NCBI GenBank assembly: GCA_031289835.1
Contig: JAITOW010000052.1
Location: forward strand, 1-5,963
Length of the DNA: 5,963 bases
DNA from: Puniceicoccales bacterium
GTDB taxonomy: Bacteria; Verrucomicrobiota; Verrucomicrobiia; Opitutales; JAIRKQ01
Reading direction: 5' to 3'
How positions within the stretch are numbered: position 1 is the first letter of the stretch; each line of letters starts with the position of its first letter. The notes below the pieces were generated by a model. The model was not told where the DNA came from and did no database searches. It saw nothing but the letters and a program-made list of their open reading frames with translations. Of the stretch, positions 1 through 5,715 are shown piece after piece. The position numbers were made by a program, and so were the translations under genes.

Positions 1-245
1 TCGTATATGGCCATGCCCGCCGTAACACTGCCTCCCGGAGAATTTACGTATAAATTTATATCCTTTTTTGGATCTTCCATTTGCAGGAACAATAGTTGTG
101 CGACAACGGCATTGGCAACAAAGTCGTCAATTGGAGTTCCAATGAAAACAATGCGATCCTTTAACAATCTGCTGTAAATATCCCAGGCACGCTCGTTTCT
201 GCCGTCACGTTCGTATATGTATGGCAGAGGCAAATACTGACTCAT
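1..245 (-). CDS. clpP: ATP-dependent Clp protease proteolytic subunit ClpP (N-terminal part, cut by window edge)
   Basis: Reading leftward from the ATG at 245-243, 81 codons are open to the window edge. The protein starts MSQYLPLPYIYERDG and continues with the family landmarks DIYSRLLKDRIVFIGTPI (residues 22-39), a helix with VAQLLFLQMEDPKKDI (48-63) and LYVNSPGGSVTAGMAIY (65-81). The SPGG stretch is the oxyanion-loop region. The catalytic Ser, His and Asp lie further on and are outside the window. ClpP is the cytoplasmic serine peptidase that forms a double heptameric barrel with ClpX or ClpA ATPases. The start is chosen because it gives the usual short N-terminal arm before the ERDGRNERAWDIYSR segment, and an in-frame stop lies further upstream. 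No Shine-Dalgarno sequence is visible. The start codon sits inside a 7-bp inverted repeat. The gene is divergent from the tRNA-Leu gene to its right. Confidence 0.96.
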   Translation of the reverse strand, partial: MSQYLPLPYIYERDGRNERAWDIYSRLLKDRIVFIGTPIDDFVANAVVAQLLFLQMEDPKKDINLYVNSPGGSVTAGMAIY

Positions 246-257
246 GTTTGCATGAGT
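240..257 (-). promoter_or_regulatory. Inverted repeat covering the clpP start codon
   Basis: ACTCATG (240-246) and CATGAGT (251-257) are perfect 7-bp inverted arms separated by four bases. On the minus strand the right-hand base of the structure is the 5' leader of clpP and the other arm contains the start codon (245-243) and the first bases of codon 2. In mRNA this would fold into a compact hairpin that hides the AUG. The arms are seen directly. A regulatory role is inference. Confidence 0.4.
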
Positions 258-314
258 ACTGAAATATTTTGAGAAATCAAGATTCTTGTGGCAAAATCAC
301 AAAACTTTATACTC

Positions 315-341
315 TTGACAAAAATGTGCTTCCGCTATGAT
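315..341 (+). promoter_or_regulatory. Candidate sigma-70 promoter for tRNA-Leu(CAG)
   Basis: A perfect TTGACA (-35, 315-320) is followed after 15 bases by TATGAT (-10, 336-341). The spacer is shorter than the usual 16-18, but both hexamers are at or one base from consensus. Transcription would start near 348, about 10 bases before the mature tRNA 5' end at 359. This is a normal arrangement for a tRNA gene. A 13-bp inverted repeat (318-355) overlaps the element. Confidence 0.6.
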
Positions 342-355
342 CAGCACATTTTTGT
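318..355. repeat. Perfect 13-bp inverted repeat between clpP and tRNA-Leu(CAG)
   Basis: Left arm ACAAAAATGTGCT (318-330) and right arm AGCACATTTTTGT (343-355) are exact reverse complements around a 12-base centre. The repeat overlaps the end of the -35 box, the whole -10 box (which lies in the centre) and the predicted start point. Two readings are possible: an operator that controls the tRNA and perhaps clpP, or a bidirectional terminator-like hairpin (GTGCT/AGCAC core flanked by A and T runs). The terminator reading fits poorly between two divergent genes. Confidence 0.7.
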
Positions 356-358
356 TGT

Positions 359-443
359 GCTCAGGTGGTGAAATTGGCAGACACGCTGTCTTCAGGCGGC
401 AGTATCGCGAGATATAGGGGTTCGAATCCCCTCCTGAGCACCA
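359..443 (+). tRNA. tRNA-Leu (anticodon CAG)
   Basis: This is a complete class II tRNA of 85 bases with the CCA end encoded (441-443). The acceptor strands GCTCAGG (359-365) and CCTGAGC pair fully. The D-arm region TGGTGAAATTGGCAGACACGC, the anticodon arm CTGTC-TTCAGGC-GGCAG with anticodon CAG at 393-395, a variable arm, and the T-arm GGGGTTCGAATCCCC are all present. It reads the CUG codon. It is transcribed rightward, divergent from clpP, from a promoter about 20 bases upstream. Confidence 0.98.
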
Positions 444-540
444 TTATCTCGGTCGCGTAGTTATCTCAAATTCGCCCTGTTATTTTTTTTGTAATCGAGC
501 AAGAAAAAAAAGTAAAAGCTTGCTTGAAGTTATATTTGAA

Positions 541-693
541 ATGGAAATGGAGGCAATCGAAGGAATTGAGAAATTTCTCCCAATGCGGGCGGAAGAGAAT
601 TCTGATAGGCAGATCAAAAATTTGGAGATTTGCAAAAAAAGATTGGAATTGATAAGTCCGCTGCGCCAACGAATCGAAGATATGGTTAAATAA
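541..693 (+). CDS. Possible small helical protein, 50 residues, function unknown
   Basis: An ATG at 541 opens a 50-codon frame ending in TAA at 691-693. I do not recognise the protein. It is strongly charged, begins MEMEAIEGIEKFLPMRAEE and ends PLRQRIEDMVK, with heptad-like hydrophobic spacing that suggests one or two amphipathic helices. It has no signal peptide or membrane segment. The same frame is open leftward without a stop through 481 and into the tRNA, so another start is possible (for example TTG at 520). No clear Shine-Dalgarno sequence precedes any of these starts. It lies between tRNA-Leu and secA on the same strand. It could be a real small gene, the tail of a decayed gene, or chance in an A/G-rich stretch. 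Confidence 0.35.
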   Translation: MEMEAIEGIEKFLPMRAEENSDRQIKNLEICKKRLELISPLRQRIEDMVK

Positions 694-931
694 CCCGTGC
701 GGAAACTTGCTGCCATGGCTCAACGGTAAATTCGTACGCGTGGTTGTGCATGTAAAGGGATTTCCATGGTTTAAAGTTCGGGGCGGTGGTTTGTTTACTG
801 CTCCCAAGGGATTCATAGGTTGCCTTTGAATTTTTACACTTTGCGTTGGCTGTGGCTCGGAAACCCACGTTAGGCGCTCGCGTTTGAATTATCTGACTTT
901 CTCCGTAAAAATTTTTATTTTTTGATAGCAT
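686..931 (-). pseudogene. Weak minus-strand ORF, possible remnant of a larger gene
   Basis: Reading leftward from an ATG at 931-929, 81 codons are open to a TAA at 688-686. The translation has a segment TRAPNVGFRATANAK near residues 17-31. A GFR motif of this kind is common near the C-terminal end of formylglycine-generating-enzyme (SUMF) domains, but that match rests on a few residues and no other family landmark is present. The rest has no pattern I recognise. The supposed start overlaps the candidate secA promoter and has no ribosome binding site. A chance ORF is quite possible. Confidence 0.15.
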
Positions 932-949
932 AGCGGAGCATTCTAAATT
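922..949 (+). promoter_or_regulatory. Candidate sigma-70 promoter for secA
   Basis: TTGATA (-35, 922-927) and TAAATT (-10, 944-949) are separated by 16 bases in an AT-rich setting. The predicted transcription start is near 956, only about 7 bases before the secA ATG at 963, so the leader would be very short. A longer transcript from further upstream cannot be excluded. Confidence 0.4.
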
Positions 950-962
950 AGATGACTAGGGT

Positions 963-3851
963 ATGATAGGAAAAATTTTCAAAATGTTTGCCGGGAGACA
1001 TTACAAAAAATTTTTAAAAAAATGTCAGCCAATTGTGGCTAAAATCAATGAGTTTGAGGGGGAATATCGGGGATTGAATGATGAGCAGTTAATGGCAAAG
1101 ACCGGCGAATTTAAGGCACGATTACTGACGGGAGAAGGCGTGGATGATCTTCTACCTGAGGCATTTGCAGCAGTTAAGAATGCGGCGCGCAGGCTGTGTG
1201 GCACAGTCTGTTCGGTTTGCGGCCACAATGTCACCTGGGATATGGTGCACTACGATGTGCAATTGGTTGGCGGGGTGGCGCTGCACCAGGGCAAAATAGC
1301 CGAAATGGCGACGGGGGAGGGAAAAACTCTTGTCGCCACATTGCCGCTATACCTGAACGCATTGACCGGAAAAAATTGCCAGCTCGTCACGGTAAACGAT
1401 TACCTTGCGATGAGGGATGCCACCATGATGGGGTATTTGTACAAATTTTTAGGTCTGAGCGTGGGTTGTCTGCAAAATGACATGGACAGCGTGGCGCGCA
1501 AATCCGCTTACTTGTGCGATATTACCTATGGGACGGCCTCCGAATTTGGATTCGATTATTTGCGCGATAACGGCACGACGAATTCCGCGGAGGAACAGGT
1601 GCAGCGGGACCACTTTTTTTGCATAGTGGACGAAATAGACTCGATCCTAATCGATGAGGCACGGACCCCACTGATAATTTCCGGGAGCTCGGATTCCGAT
1701 GATTATGCGCCATTTTTGGAGCTCAAACCGGCCGTTGAAAGCCTCGTATCCCTGCAGCATAAGCTGTGCAACAACCTCGCATCGAAGTTTAAAAGCTCCA
1801 TCGAAAGTGGGCAAGATTCGAAGGAAGATTATAAAAGGCTGTGGCAAATTAAACTCGGCATGCCTAAAAATCGGCAATTTTTGAAATTGATGGAAAACGG
1901 TGAAATCAGGAAAAGATTCGACAAATTTGACTTGGAGATGGGCTCGGAATTTGCCCGTGACGAAAAGTATAAAATCAAGGAAGAGCTGTATTACTGCATC
2001 GACGAAAAGGGACAGCAGTCCGATTTGACTGAGGTCGGCAGGAAAACTTTACGACCCAATGATTCTAACGCTTTTGTATTGCCGGACTTACCAACGATTT
2101 TTTCTCGAATAGATTCCGAGGAAATGGATGCAAAAAAGAAAGCAAAATTAAAGCGGGAAGCGGAAATGCTTTTCGCAAAGGTTAGCACGGAAATCCATTG
2201 TCTAAGTCAGCTTTTGAGGGCCTATTCCCTCTACAACAGGGATGAACAGTATGCCGTGATCGATGGTAAAGTCGTCATTATCGACGAAAATACCGGGCGC
2301 GCGATGCCAGGTAGGCGCTGGAGCGACGGCCTACACCAGGCGATAGAAGCAAAAGAAGGCCTGGAAATAGAGGGTGAAACGAAAACTTACGCCACGATTA
2401 CGTTGCAAAATTACTTTAGGATGTACGAAAAATTGGCGGGGATGACCGGCACCGCCGAAACAGAGGCGCAGGAATTTAACGATATTTATGGGCTGAACGT
2501 CGTGGTCATTCCCACCAATAAGCCTTGCCAAAGGGTTGACCTGAACGATTGCATCTACAAAACTCGCCGCGAAAAGTATAATGCCGTGGTCACGGATATT
2601 AAGTCCGCCCATGAAAAAGGACAGCCGGTTTTGGTCGGGACGACCTCCGTCGAGGCCTCAGAGGTGTTGAGCAAAATGCTCAAGCGCGATGGAATTAAGC
2701 ACAATGTTCTCAATGCGAAATATCATGCAAAGGAAGCCGATATAGTAGCCCAGGCCGGGCAGAAATTTTCCGTGACAATAGCAACAAACATGGCCGGTAG
2801 GGGAACGGACATCAAGCTTGGCGAGGGAGTGAATGAACTCGGAGGGCTGCTCGTTCTCGGCAGCGAGCGCCATGAGTCGCGCCGGATAGATCGGCAATTA
2901 CGCGGCCGCTGCGCGCGTCAGGGAGACCACGGCTGCACAAAATTTTTTGTATCCCTTGAGGATAATTTGATGCGTCTGTTTGCCGGTTCTGGCCCAATCG
3001 CAGCTCTGTTGCACAAAACTTTCCACGACGGGGAGATGCTCGAGCACCCACTGCTAAATAAATCCATTGGGACTGCGCAGAAGAAGGTTGAGGAGTATCA
3101 CTACGGCATGCGCAAACGCCTGCTACAGTACGACGACGTGCTAAACAGGCAACGGGAAGTGATATATTCATTGCGTAACGAAGTTTTACGCAACGATTCG
3201 GCAAAAAATGTCCTATTTGAGCTGGTCAGTGACGCCATTTCCGAAAAATCGGAAGAATTTTTGGCTTCCAATGATGTTCAAGGGCTAGTTGGCTGGGTAA
3301 ACGCTAATTTTCCGGTCGTTACGGCGGAAAACGACTTGAAGGAGTTATCTATGGATGCCGCTGTTTCGTTCATCACCGAGAAGGTGAAAGAGGCCTATGT
3401 CCTCAAGGAAGAAACGGAAGACCCAAAAAATATCCGCATTTTGGAACGTTTCACGATTCTGCGAGCGATTGACCGCCGCTGGCAAGATCATCTAACCGAG
3501 ATGGATGGATTACGCAGCAGCGTCGGTTTGCGTGGATACGGCCAGCGCGACCCGTTGAACGAGTACAAAAACGAGGCTTTTGCGTGCTTCGAATCAACTT
3601 TAAAGGCGGTCAAAGATGACGTTTGTTTCCAAATATTTCGCCTGTCGAGCAATAAGACTGCGTTCGACAGCATGATGACGAAAATTGCCAATAATTTTAC
3701 GCTATCGGGCACCTATGTCGAGCAAAACCAAGGCGCAAAGTGCGTTCCCACGGTCTCGATCAGCGTCAAACCATCGAACAATGTCGGGCGCAATGCCCTG
3801 TGTCCGTGCGGCAGCGGCAAAAAATACAAGAAATGTTGCGGAAGAGGGTAG
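963..3851 (+). CDS. secA: Preprotein translocase ATPase subunit SecA
   Basis: The 962-residue protein is the motor that drives unfolded preproteins through the SecYEG channel at the inner membrane. Domains in order are the first nucleotide-binding fold with Walker A ATGEGKT (116-122), the Walker B/DEAD-like motif VDEIDSILIDEARTPL (222-237), the pre-protein crosslinking domain, the second fold with GTTSVEASE (559-567), ATNMAGRGTD (607-616) and QLRGRCARQGD (645-655), the helical scaffold and wing regions, and a C-terminal zinc tail CPCGSGKKYKKCC with Cys 947, 949, 958 and 959. Compared with E. coli SecA there is a Lys-rich insert of very roughly 80 residues around 250-345. The zinc tail suggests use with SecB or binding to phospholipid or ribosome. 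The start at 963 gives the usual N-terminus (MIGKIFKMFAGRHYKKFLKK). AGGG lies only one base from the ATG, too close for a normal ribosome binding site. The 3' end overlaps mnmA by 19 bases. Confidence 0.98.
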   Translation: MIGKIFKMFAGRHYKKFLKKCQPIVAKINEFEGEYRGLNDEQLMAKTGEFKARLLTGEGVDDLLPEAFAAVKNAARRLCGTVCSVCGHNVTWDMVHYDVQLVGGVALHQGKIAEMATGEGKTLVATLPLYLNALTGKNCQLVTVNDYLAMRDATMMGYLYKFLGLSVGCLQNDMDSVARKSAYLCDITYGTASEFGFDYLRDNGTTNSAEEQVQRDHFFCIVDEIDSILIDEARTPLIISGSSDSDDYAPFLELKPAVESLVSLQHKLCNNLASKFKSSIESGQDSKEDYKRLWQIKLGMPKNRQFLKLMENGEIRKRFDKFDLEMGSEFARDEKYKIKEELYYCIDEKGQQSDLTEVGRKTLRPNDSNAFVLPDLPTIFSRIDSEEMDAKKKAKLKREAEMLFAKVSTEIHCLSQLLRAYSLYNRDEQYAVIDGKVVIIDENTGRAMPGRRWSDGLHQAIEAKEGLEIEGETKTYATITLQNYFRMYEKLAGMTGTAETEAQEFNDIYGLNVVVIPTNKPCQRVDLNDCIYKTRREKYNAVVTDIKSAHEKGQPVLVGTTSVEASEVLSKMLKRDGIKHNVLNAKYHAKEADIVAQAGQKFSVTIATNMAGRGTDIKLGEGVNELGGLLVLGSERHESRRIDRQLRGRCARQGDHGCTKFFVSLEDNLMRLFAGSGPIAALLHKTFHDGEMLEHPLLNKSIGTAQKKVEEYHYGMRKRLLQYDDVLNRQREVIYSLRNEVLRNDSAKNVLFELVSDAISEKSEEFLASNDVQGLVGWVNANFPVVTAENDLKELSMDAAVSFITEKVKEAYVLKEETEDPKNIRILERFTILRAIDRRWQDHLTEMDGLRSSVGLRGYGQRDPLNEYKNEAFACFESTLKAVKDDVCFQIFRLSSNKTAFDSMMTKIANNFTLSGTYVEQNQGAKCVPTVSISVKPSNNVGRNALCPCGSGKKYKKCCGRG

Positions 3852-4932
3852 GGATTGCGCTATCCGGCGGCGTCGATAGCTCCGTGGCAGCCCATTTACT
3901 CAAAGAGGAGGGCTACGACTTGCACGGCGTGTTCATGCGAACGTGGAATGCCGATGACGATGTAAACCCATTGTCCGACTCCCGTGGCGCCGAGATTTGG
4001 ACGATGCCCGGGCCGTGGCCGAGCAATTGGGCATCAGTTTCGAAGTCGTTAATATGATCGATCGATACAAAGAATACGTCGTCAAAGATCTCGTCGATGG
4101 CTACCGAAGCGGCATTACTCCGAATCCGGATGTACTGTGCAATGAGCGGATAAAATTCGGCGCATTGTACGAGCACGTTAGGTCGTGTGGCTGTGAAATG
4201 ATCGCCACTGGACATTATTGCAAAAAGGTTAAGAGTGCGAATGGATACTGGGACATCCAGGAAGGCGATGATAAAAACAAGGACCAATCGTACTTTCTGG
4301 CGATGTTGAGCCAGGACCAGATCAAAAATGCGCTGTTCCCGCTCGGCACATACGCTAAGCCCAGGGTGCGGTCGATTGCGAGCAAACTTGGTCTGCGCAC
4401 CGCTGCAAAAAAGGACAGCCAAGGTATCTGCTTTTTGGGTAAGATCAAAATTCAAGACTTCCTTGCCCAGTATATTCAAGATTCGCCGGGGGATGTGGTG
4501 ACGATTGATGGCAAAGTTTTGGGCCGCCACAGTGGGTTATTTAGATTCACCGTGGGGCAGAGGCATGGCCTGAACATCCCCTCCAATCGGGACAATAAAC
4601 ACTATGTCGTTGTTGGTAAAGATGTTGAAAACAACGCGCTGATCGTCGAAATAGAAAGCAAGCATTCAAGCCTGTTGTACAAAAACGAAGTGATTGTCCG
4701 CAATTTGAGCTTCACAAACAAGCCGATAGGTGATGGGGTAAAAATTTTGGCTAAGCCAAGGTATCGCGACCCATCACAGGAGATAACGTTTCACTATCTG
4801 CACAAATCCGTACACCCCACCGATTGCATCGTTCTCGTCCGCTTCAAAAAAAAACAGCGCGCACTCACAAATGGCCAAGTTATCGCATTTTACTCCGGAG
4901 AATGCCTCCTCGGCGGCGGGATATACACCTAG
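3833..4932 (+). pseudogene. mnmA: tRNA-specific 2-thiouridylase MnmA, interrupted by a one-base frameshift
   Basis: MnmA adenylates and then thiolates uridine 34 of tRNA-Lys, -Glu and -Gln, using sulfur passed along a Cys relay. The gene starts at the ATG at 3833, inside the last codons of secA, and shows the PP-loop SGGVDSS at residues 11-17. After codon 49 (3977-3979) the frame breaks. Adding one base between 3980 and 3981 restores DCPWRRDLDDARAVAEQLG and then an intact reading frame to TAG at 4930-4932. The repaired protein is 366 residues, the normal family length, with NPDVLCN (catalytic Cys 103), ATGHY, KKDSQGICFLG (Cys 200, which would receive the persulfide) and the C-terminal beta-barrel containing TVGQRHGL. 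Everything except the single missing base is conserved, so a sequencing error or a very recent mutation is likelier than old decay. No slippery heptamer for programmed frameshifting is visible. The overlap implies translational coupling to secA. Confidence 0.93.
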
Positions 4933-4968
4933 CACACGGCACCGGAAAAAGGCATTGTAACTGGGGCT

Positions 4969-5045
4969 TGGTCGGGGTGGCCGGATTCGAACCGACGACA
5001 TCTTGCTCCCAAAGCAAGCGCTCTACCAGACTAAGCTACACCCCG
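4969..5045 (-). tRNA. tRNA-Pro (anticodon UGG)
   Basis: This is a complete 77-base tRNA on minus with the CCA end encoded (4971-4969). Acceptor strands CGGGGTG and CACCCCG pair, the D-arm is GTAGCTTAGTCTGGTAGAGC, the anticodon arm is CTTGC-TTTGGGA-GCAAG with TGG at 5011-5009, and the T-arm is GTCGGTTCGAATCCGGC. The leading C at position 1 is typical of bacterial tRNA-Pro. It lies 53 bases downstream of tRNA-Leu(GAG) on the same strand and converges on mnmA. The two tRNAs are probably processed from one transcript. Confidence 0.98.
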
Positions 5046-5066
5046 TTGATGACCAGAGATGTGTAT

Positions 5067-5085
5067 TTGACAGGATCATTGTCAA
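5067..5085. repeat. Short inverted repeat between the two minus-strand tRNAs
   Basis: TTGACA (5067-5072) and TGTCAA (5080-5085) are perfect 6-bp arms around a 7-base centre. On minus, the right arm reads as a consensus -35 box (TTGACA) for tRNA-Pro, but the matching -10 position (about 5062-5057, ACATCT) is poor. It may be a promoter element, a processing hairpin between the tRNAs, or chance. Confidence 0.35.
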
Positions 5086-5098
5086 GACGTAAATTTAA

Positions 5099-5183
5099 TG
5101 GTGCTCGGAATGGGATTTGAACCCATACGCCGCTAGGCACACGCCCCTCAAACGTGCGTGTCTACCAGTTCCACCACCCGAGC
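5099..5183 (-). tRNA. tRNA-Leu (anticodon GAG)
   Basis: This is a complete 85-base class II tRNA on minus with CCA encoded (5101-5099). The 5' acceptor strand GCTCGGG faces TCCGAGC, leaving a near-complete stem, and the D-arm is TGGTGGAACTGGTAGACACGC. The anticodon arm is CACGT-TTGAGGG-GCGTG with GAG at 5149-5147, closed by a T-G pair. A variable arm and the T-arm ATGGGTTCAAATCCCAT follow. It reads CUC and CUU. It is the first gene of a probable tRNA-Leu/tRNA-Pro unit and is divergent from the ferredoxin gene. Confidence 0.97.
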
Positions 5184-5221
5184 AGCACTGCGACCAATTA
5201 GAAAATATTTGGATCCTCTTG

Positions 5222-5235
5222 CAACAAAAATGTGC
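5222..5235 (-). repeat. 14-base motif shared with the tRNA-Leu(CAG) upstream region
   Basis: On minus this reads GCACATTTTTGTTG, identical to 344-357 on plus. Both copies lie upstream of, and point toward, a tRNA-Leu gene: one base away at the first, 38 bases away at the second. The second copy has no matching inverted arm. It sits in the divergent region between tRNA-Leu(GAG) and the ferredoxin gene. Confidence 0.4.
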
Positions 5236-5253
5236 CGTTCGTACAACTTGTAG

Positions 5254-5281
5254 TTGACTTTGTCGCGTTGCACCGTATACA
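5254..5281 (+). promoter_or_regulatory. Candidate sigma-70 promoter for the ferredoxin gene
   Basis: TTGACT (-35, 5254-5259) and TATACA (-10, 5276-5281) are separated by 16 bases, each hexamer close to consensus. The expected transcription start is near 5288, about five bases before the ferredoxin ATG at 5293, so the transcript would be nearly leaderless. This fits the lack of any Shine-Dalgarno sequence there. Confidence 0.55.
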
Positions 5282-5292
5282 TTCCTGTCACT

Positions 5293-5532
5293 ATGAACAA
5301 AGAAAATGAGAATGGGAAGCCGGGACAAAATGTCGCTGGTAGGTTTAGTGTGGATTTGGATAAGTGCATCGACTGCGATCTTTGTCGCGATATCGCGCCG
5401 GAATTTTTCGCACGCGATGATGACGGGTATTCGAAGATAATCAAGCAACCGGTTTCTGCCGATGAGCTTGAAACTTGCATCGAAGCCATGGACAGCTGTC
5501 CCGTTAGCGCGATAATCGACAACGGCGAATAA
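5293..5532 (+). CDS. Small single-cluster [4Fe-4S] ferredoxin
   Basis: The 79-residue soluble electron carrier has the cluster motif CIDCDLC (Cys 25, 28, 31) and a remote Cys in DSCPVSAI (Cys 68), giving the four expected ligands of a single [4Fe-4S] cluster. The position that holds a fourth Cys in the classical CxxCxxCxxxCP motif is Ala here (CRDIAP), while a second remote Cys is present in ELETCIEAMDSCP (Cys 61). This layout resembles single-cluster ferredoxins of the Thermotoga type without the disulfide pair. The acidic C-terminal half and the DDDGYSKIIKQP segment are typical of such ferredoxins. The ATG at 5293 is preferred: it gives a normal short N-terminal arm, while an upstream TTG (5254) would be part of the -35 box. 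The redox partner cannot be told from the neighbours. Confidence 0.92.
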   Translation: MNKENENGKPGQNVAGRFSVDLDKCIDCDLCRDIAPEFFARDDDGYSKIIKQPVSADELETCIEAMDSCPVSAIIDNGE

Positions 5533-5547
5533 AGAAGTCATCCGTGG

Positions 5548-5715
5548 AATTATTTTGCGGTTATCACAAAACGGTATGGTCTGTGCGTGTCGAATGTGGC
5601 GGTACACAAGTCTGTAATTAGCTACATCGATGCCGTGTCGTCCCCTTTCTTCGCCGAGAAAGGCAATCCACCACCCGTGAAAAGCGCAGCCACTCACTCT
5701 ATGGAAATTCGTTAA
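5548..5715. repeat. Tandem unit copy A (degenerate) downstream of the ferredoxin gene
   Basis: This 168-base unit begins AATTATT and is homologous to the next unit starting at 5716. In the best-aligned core (5590-5643 against 5773-5826) I count 40 of 54 identical bases, and 13 of the 14 differences are transitions. On plus, in the ferredoxin frame, the unit is open from 5533 to a TAA at 5713, but has no ATG before 5701. On minus, in the frame of copy B, it has an internal TAG (near 5623) and ends in TAA at 5552-5550, at the same place as copy B's stop. It is best read as a decaying duplicate of copy B. Confidence 0.6.

Larger units (their letters stand above)
444..962. other. 519-base stretch before secA without a recognised gene
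   Basis: I find no tRNA, and no tmRNA, 4.5S/SRP or 6S RNA signature that I can recognise. The left part (about 480-693) is A- and G-rich on plus and contains a possible small helical ORF. The part from 694 to about 900 has weak open frames on both strands but no recognisable protein. The last 60 bases are AT-rich and hold a candidate secA promoter. No convincing terminator follows the tRNA at 443. Confidence 0.6.

Noticed and set aside
359..443. Integration site (att) at the tRNA-Leu 3' end
   Set aside because: No integrase gene and no repeat of the tRNA 3' end occur in the window.
466..816. A 116-codon minus ORF, and a 78-codon one at 480-716, before secA
   Set aside because: Composition is rich in Phe, Ser and Asn from reading A/G-rich plus DNA backwards. 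There is no ribosome binding site or family motif, and it conflicts with the plus small ORF.
694..900. A structured RNA (tmRNA, 6S or SRP RNA) in the gap before secA
   Set aside because: I found no T-arm and acceptor pair, no SRP GGAA/AGCA loop pair, and no long closing stem. Only short local hairpins are present.
2812..3204. A 130-codon minus ORF within secA
   Set aside because: It is Arg- and Ala-rich antisense of a conserved helicase region, so a shadow of secA.
3740..3832. Upstream ATG (3740) extending the first mnmA frame
   Set aside because: It would add 31 residues that overlap secA and match nothing in MnmA. The ATG at 3833 places the PP-loop at the normal distance from the N-terminus.
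3970..4000. Programmed -1 frameshift in mnmA
   Set aside because: No X XXY YYZ slippery heptamer or nearby strong stem is visible, and MnmA is not known to use frameshifting. A missing base is simpler.
3913..4530. A 205-codon minus ORF antisense to mnmA
   Set aside because: It is a shadow of the mnmA frame, with no recognisable motifs and no promoter.
5095..5697. A 200-codon minus ORF over tRNA-Leu and the ferredoxin gene
   Set aside because: It runs through a complete tRNA gene and antisense to a clear ferredoxin, so it cannot be a normal protein gene.
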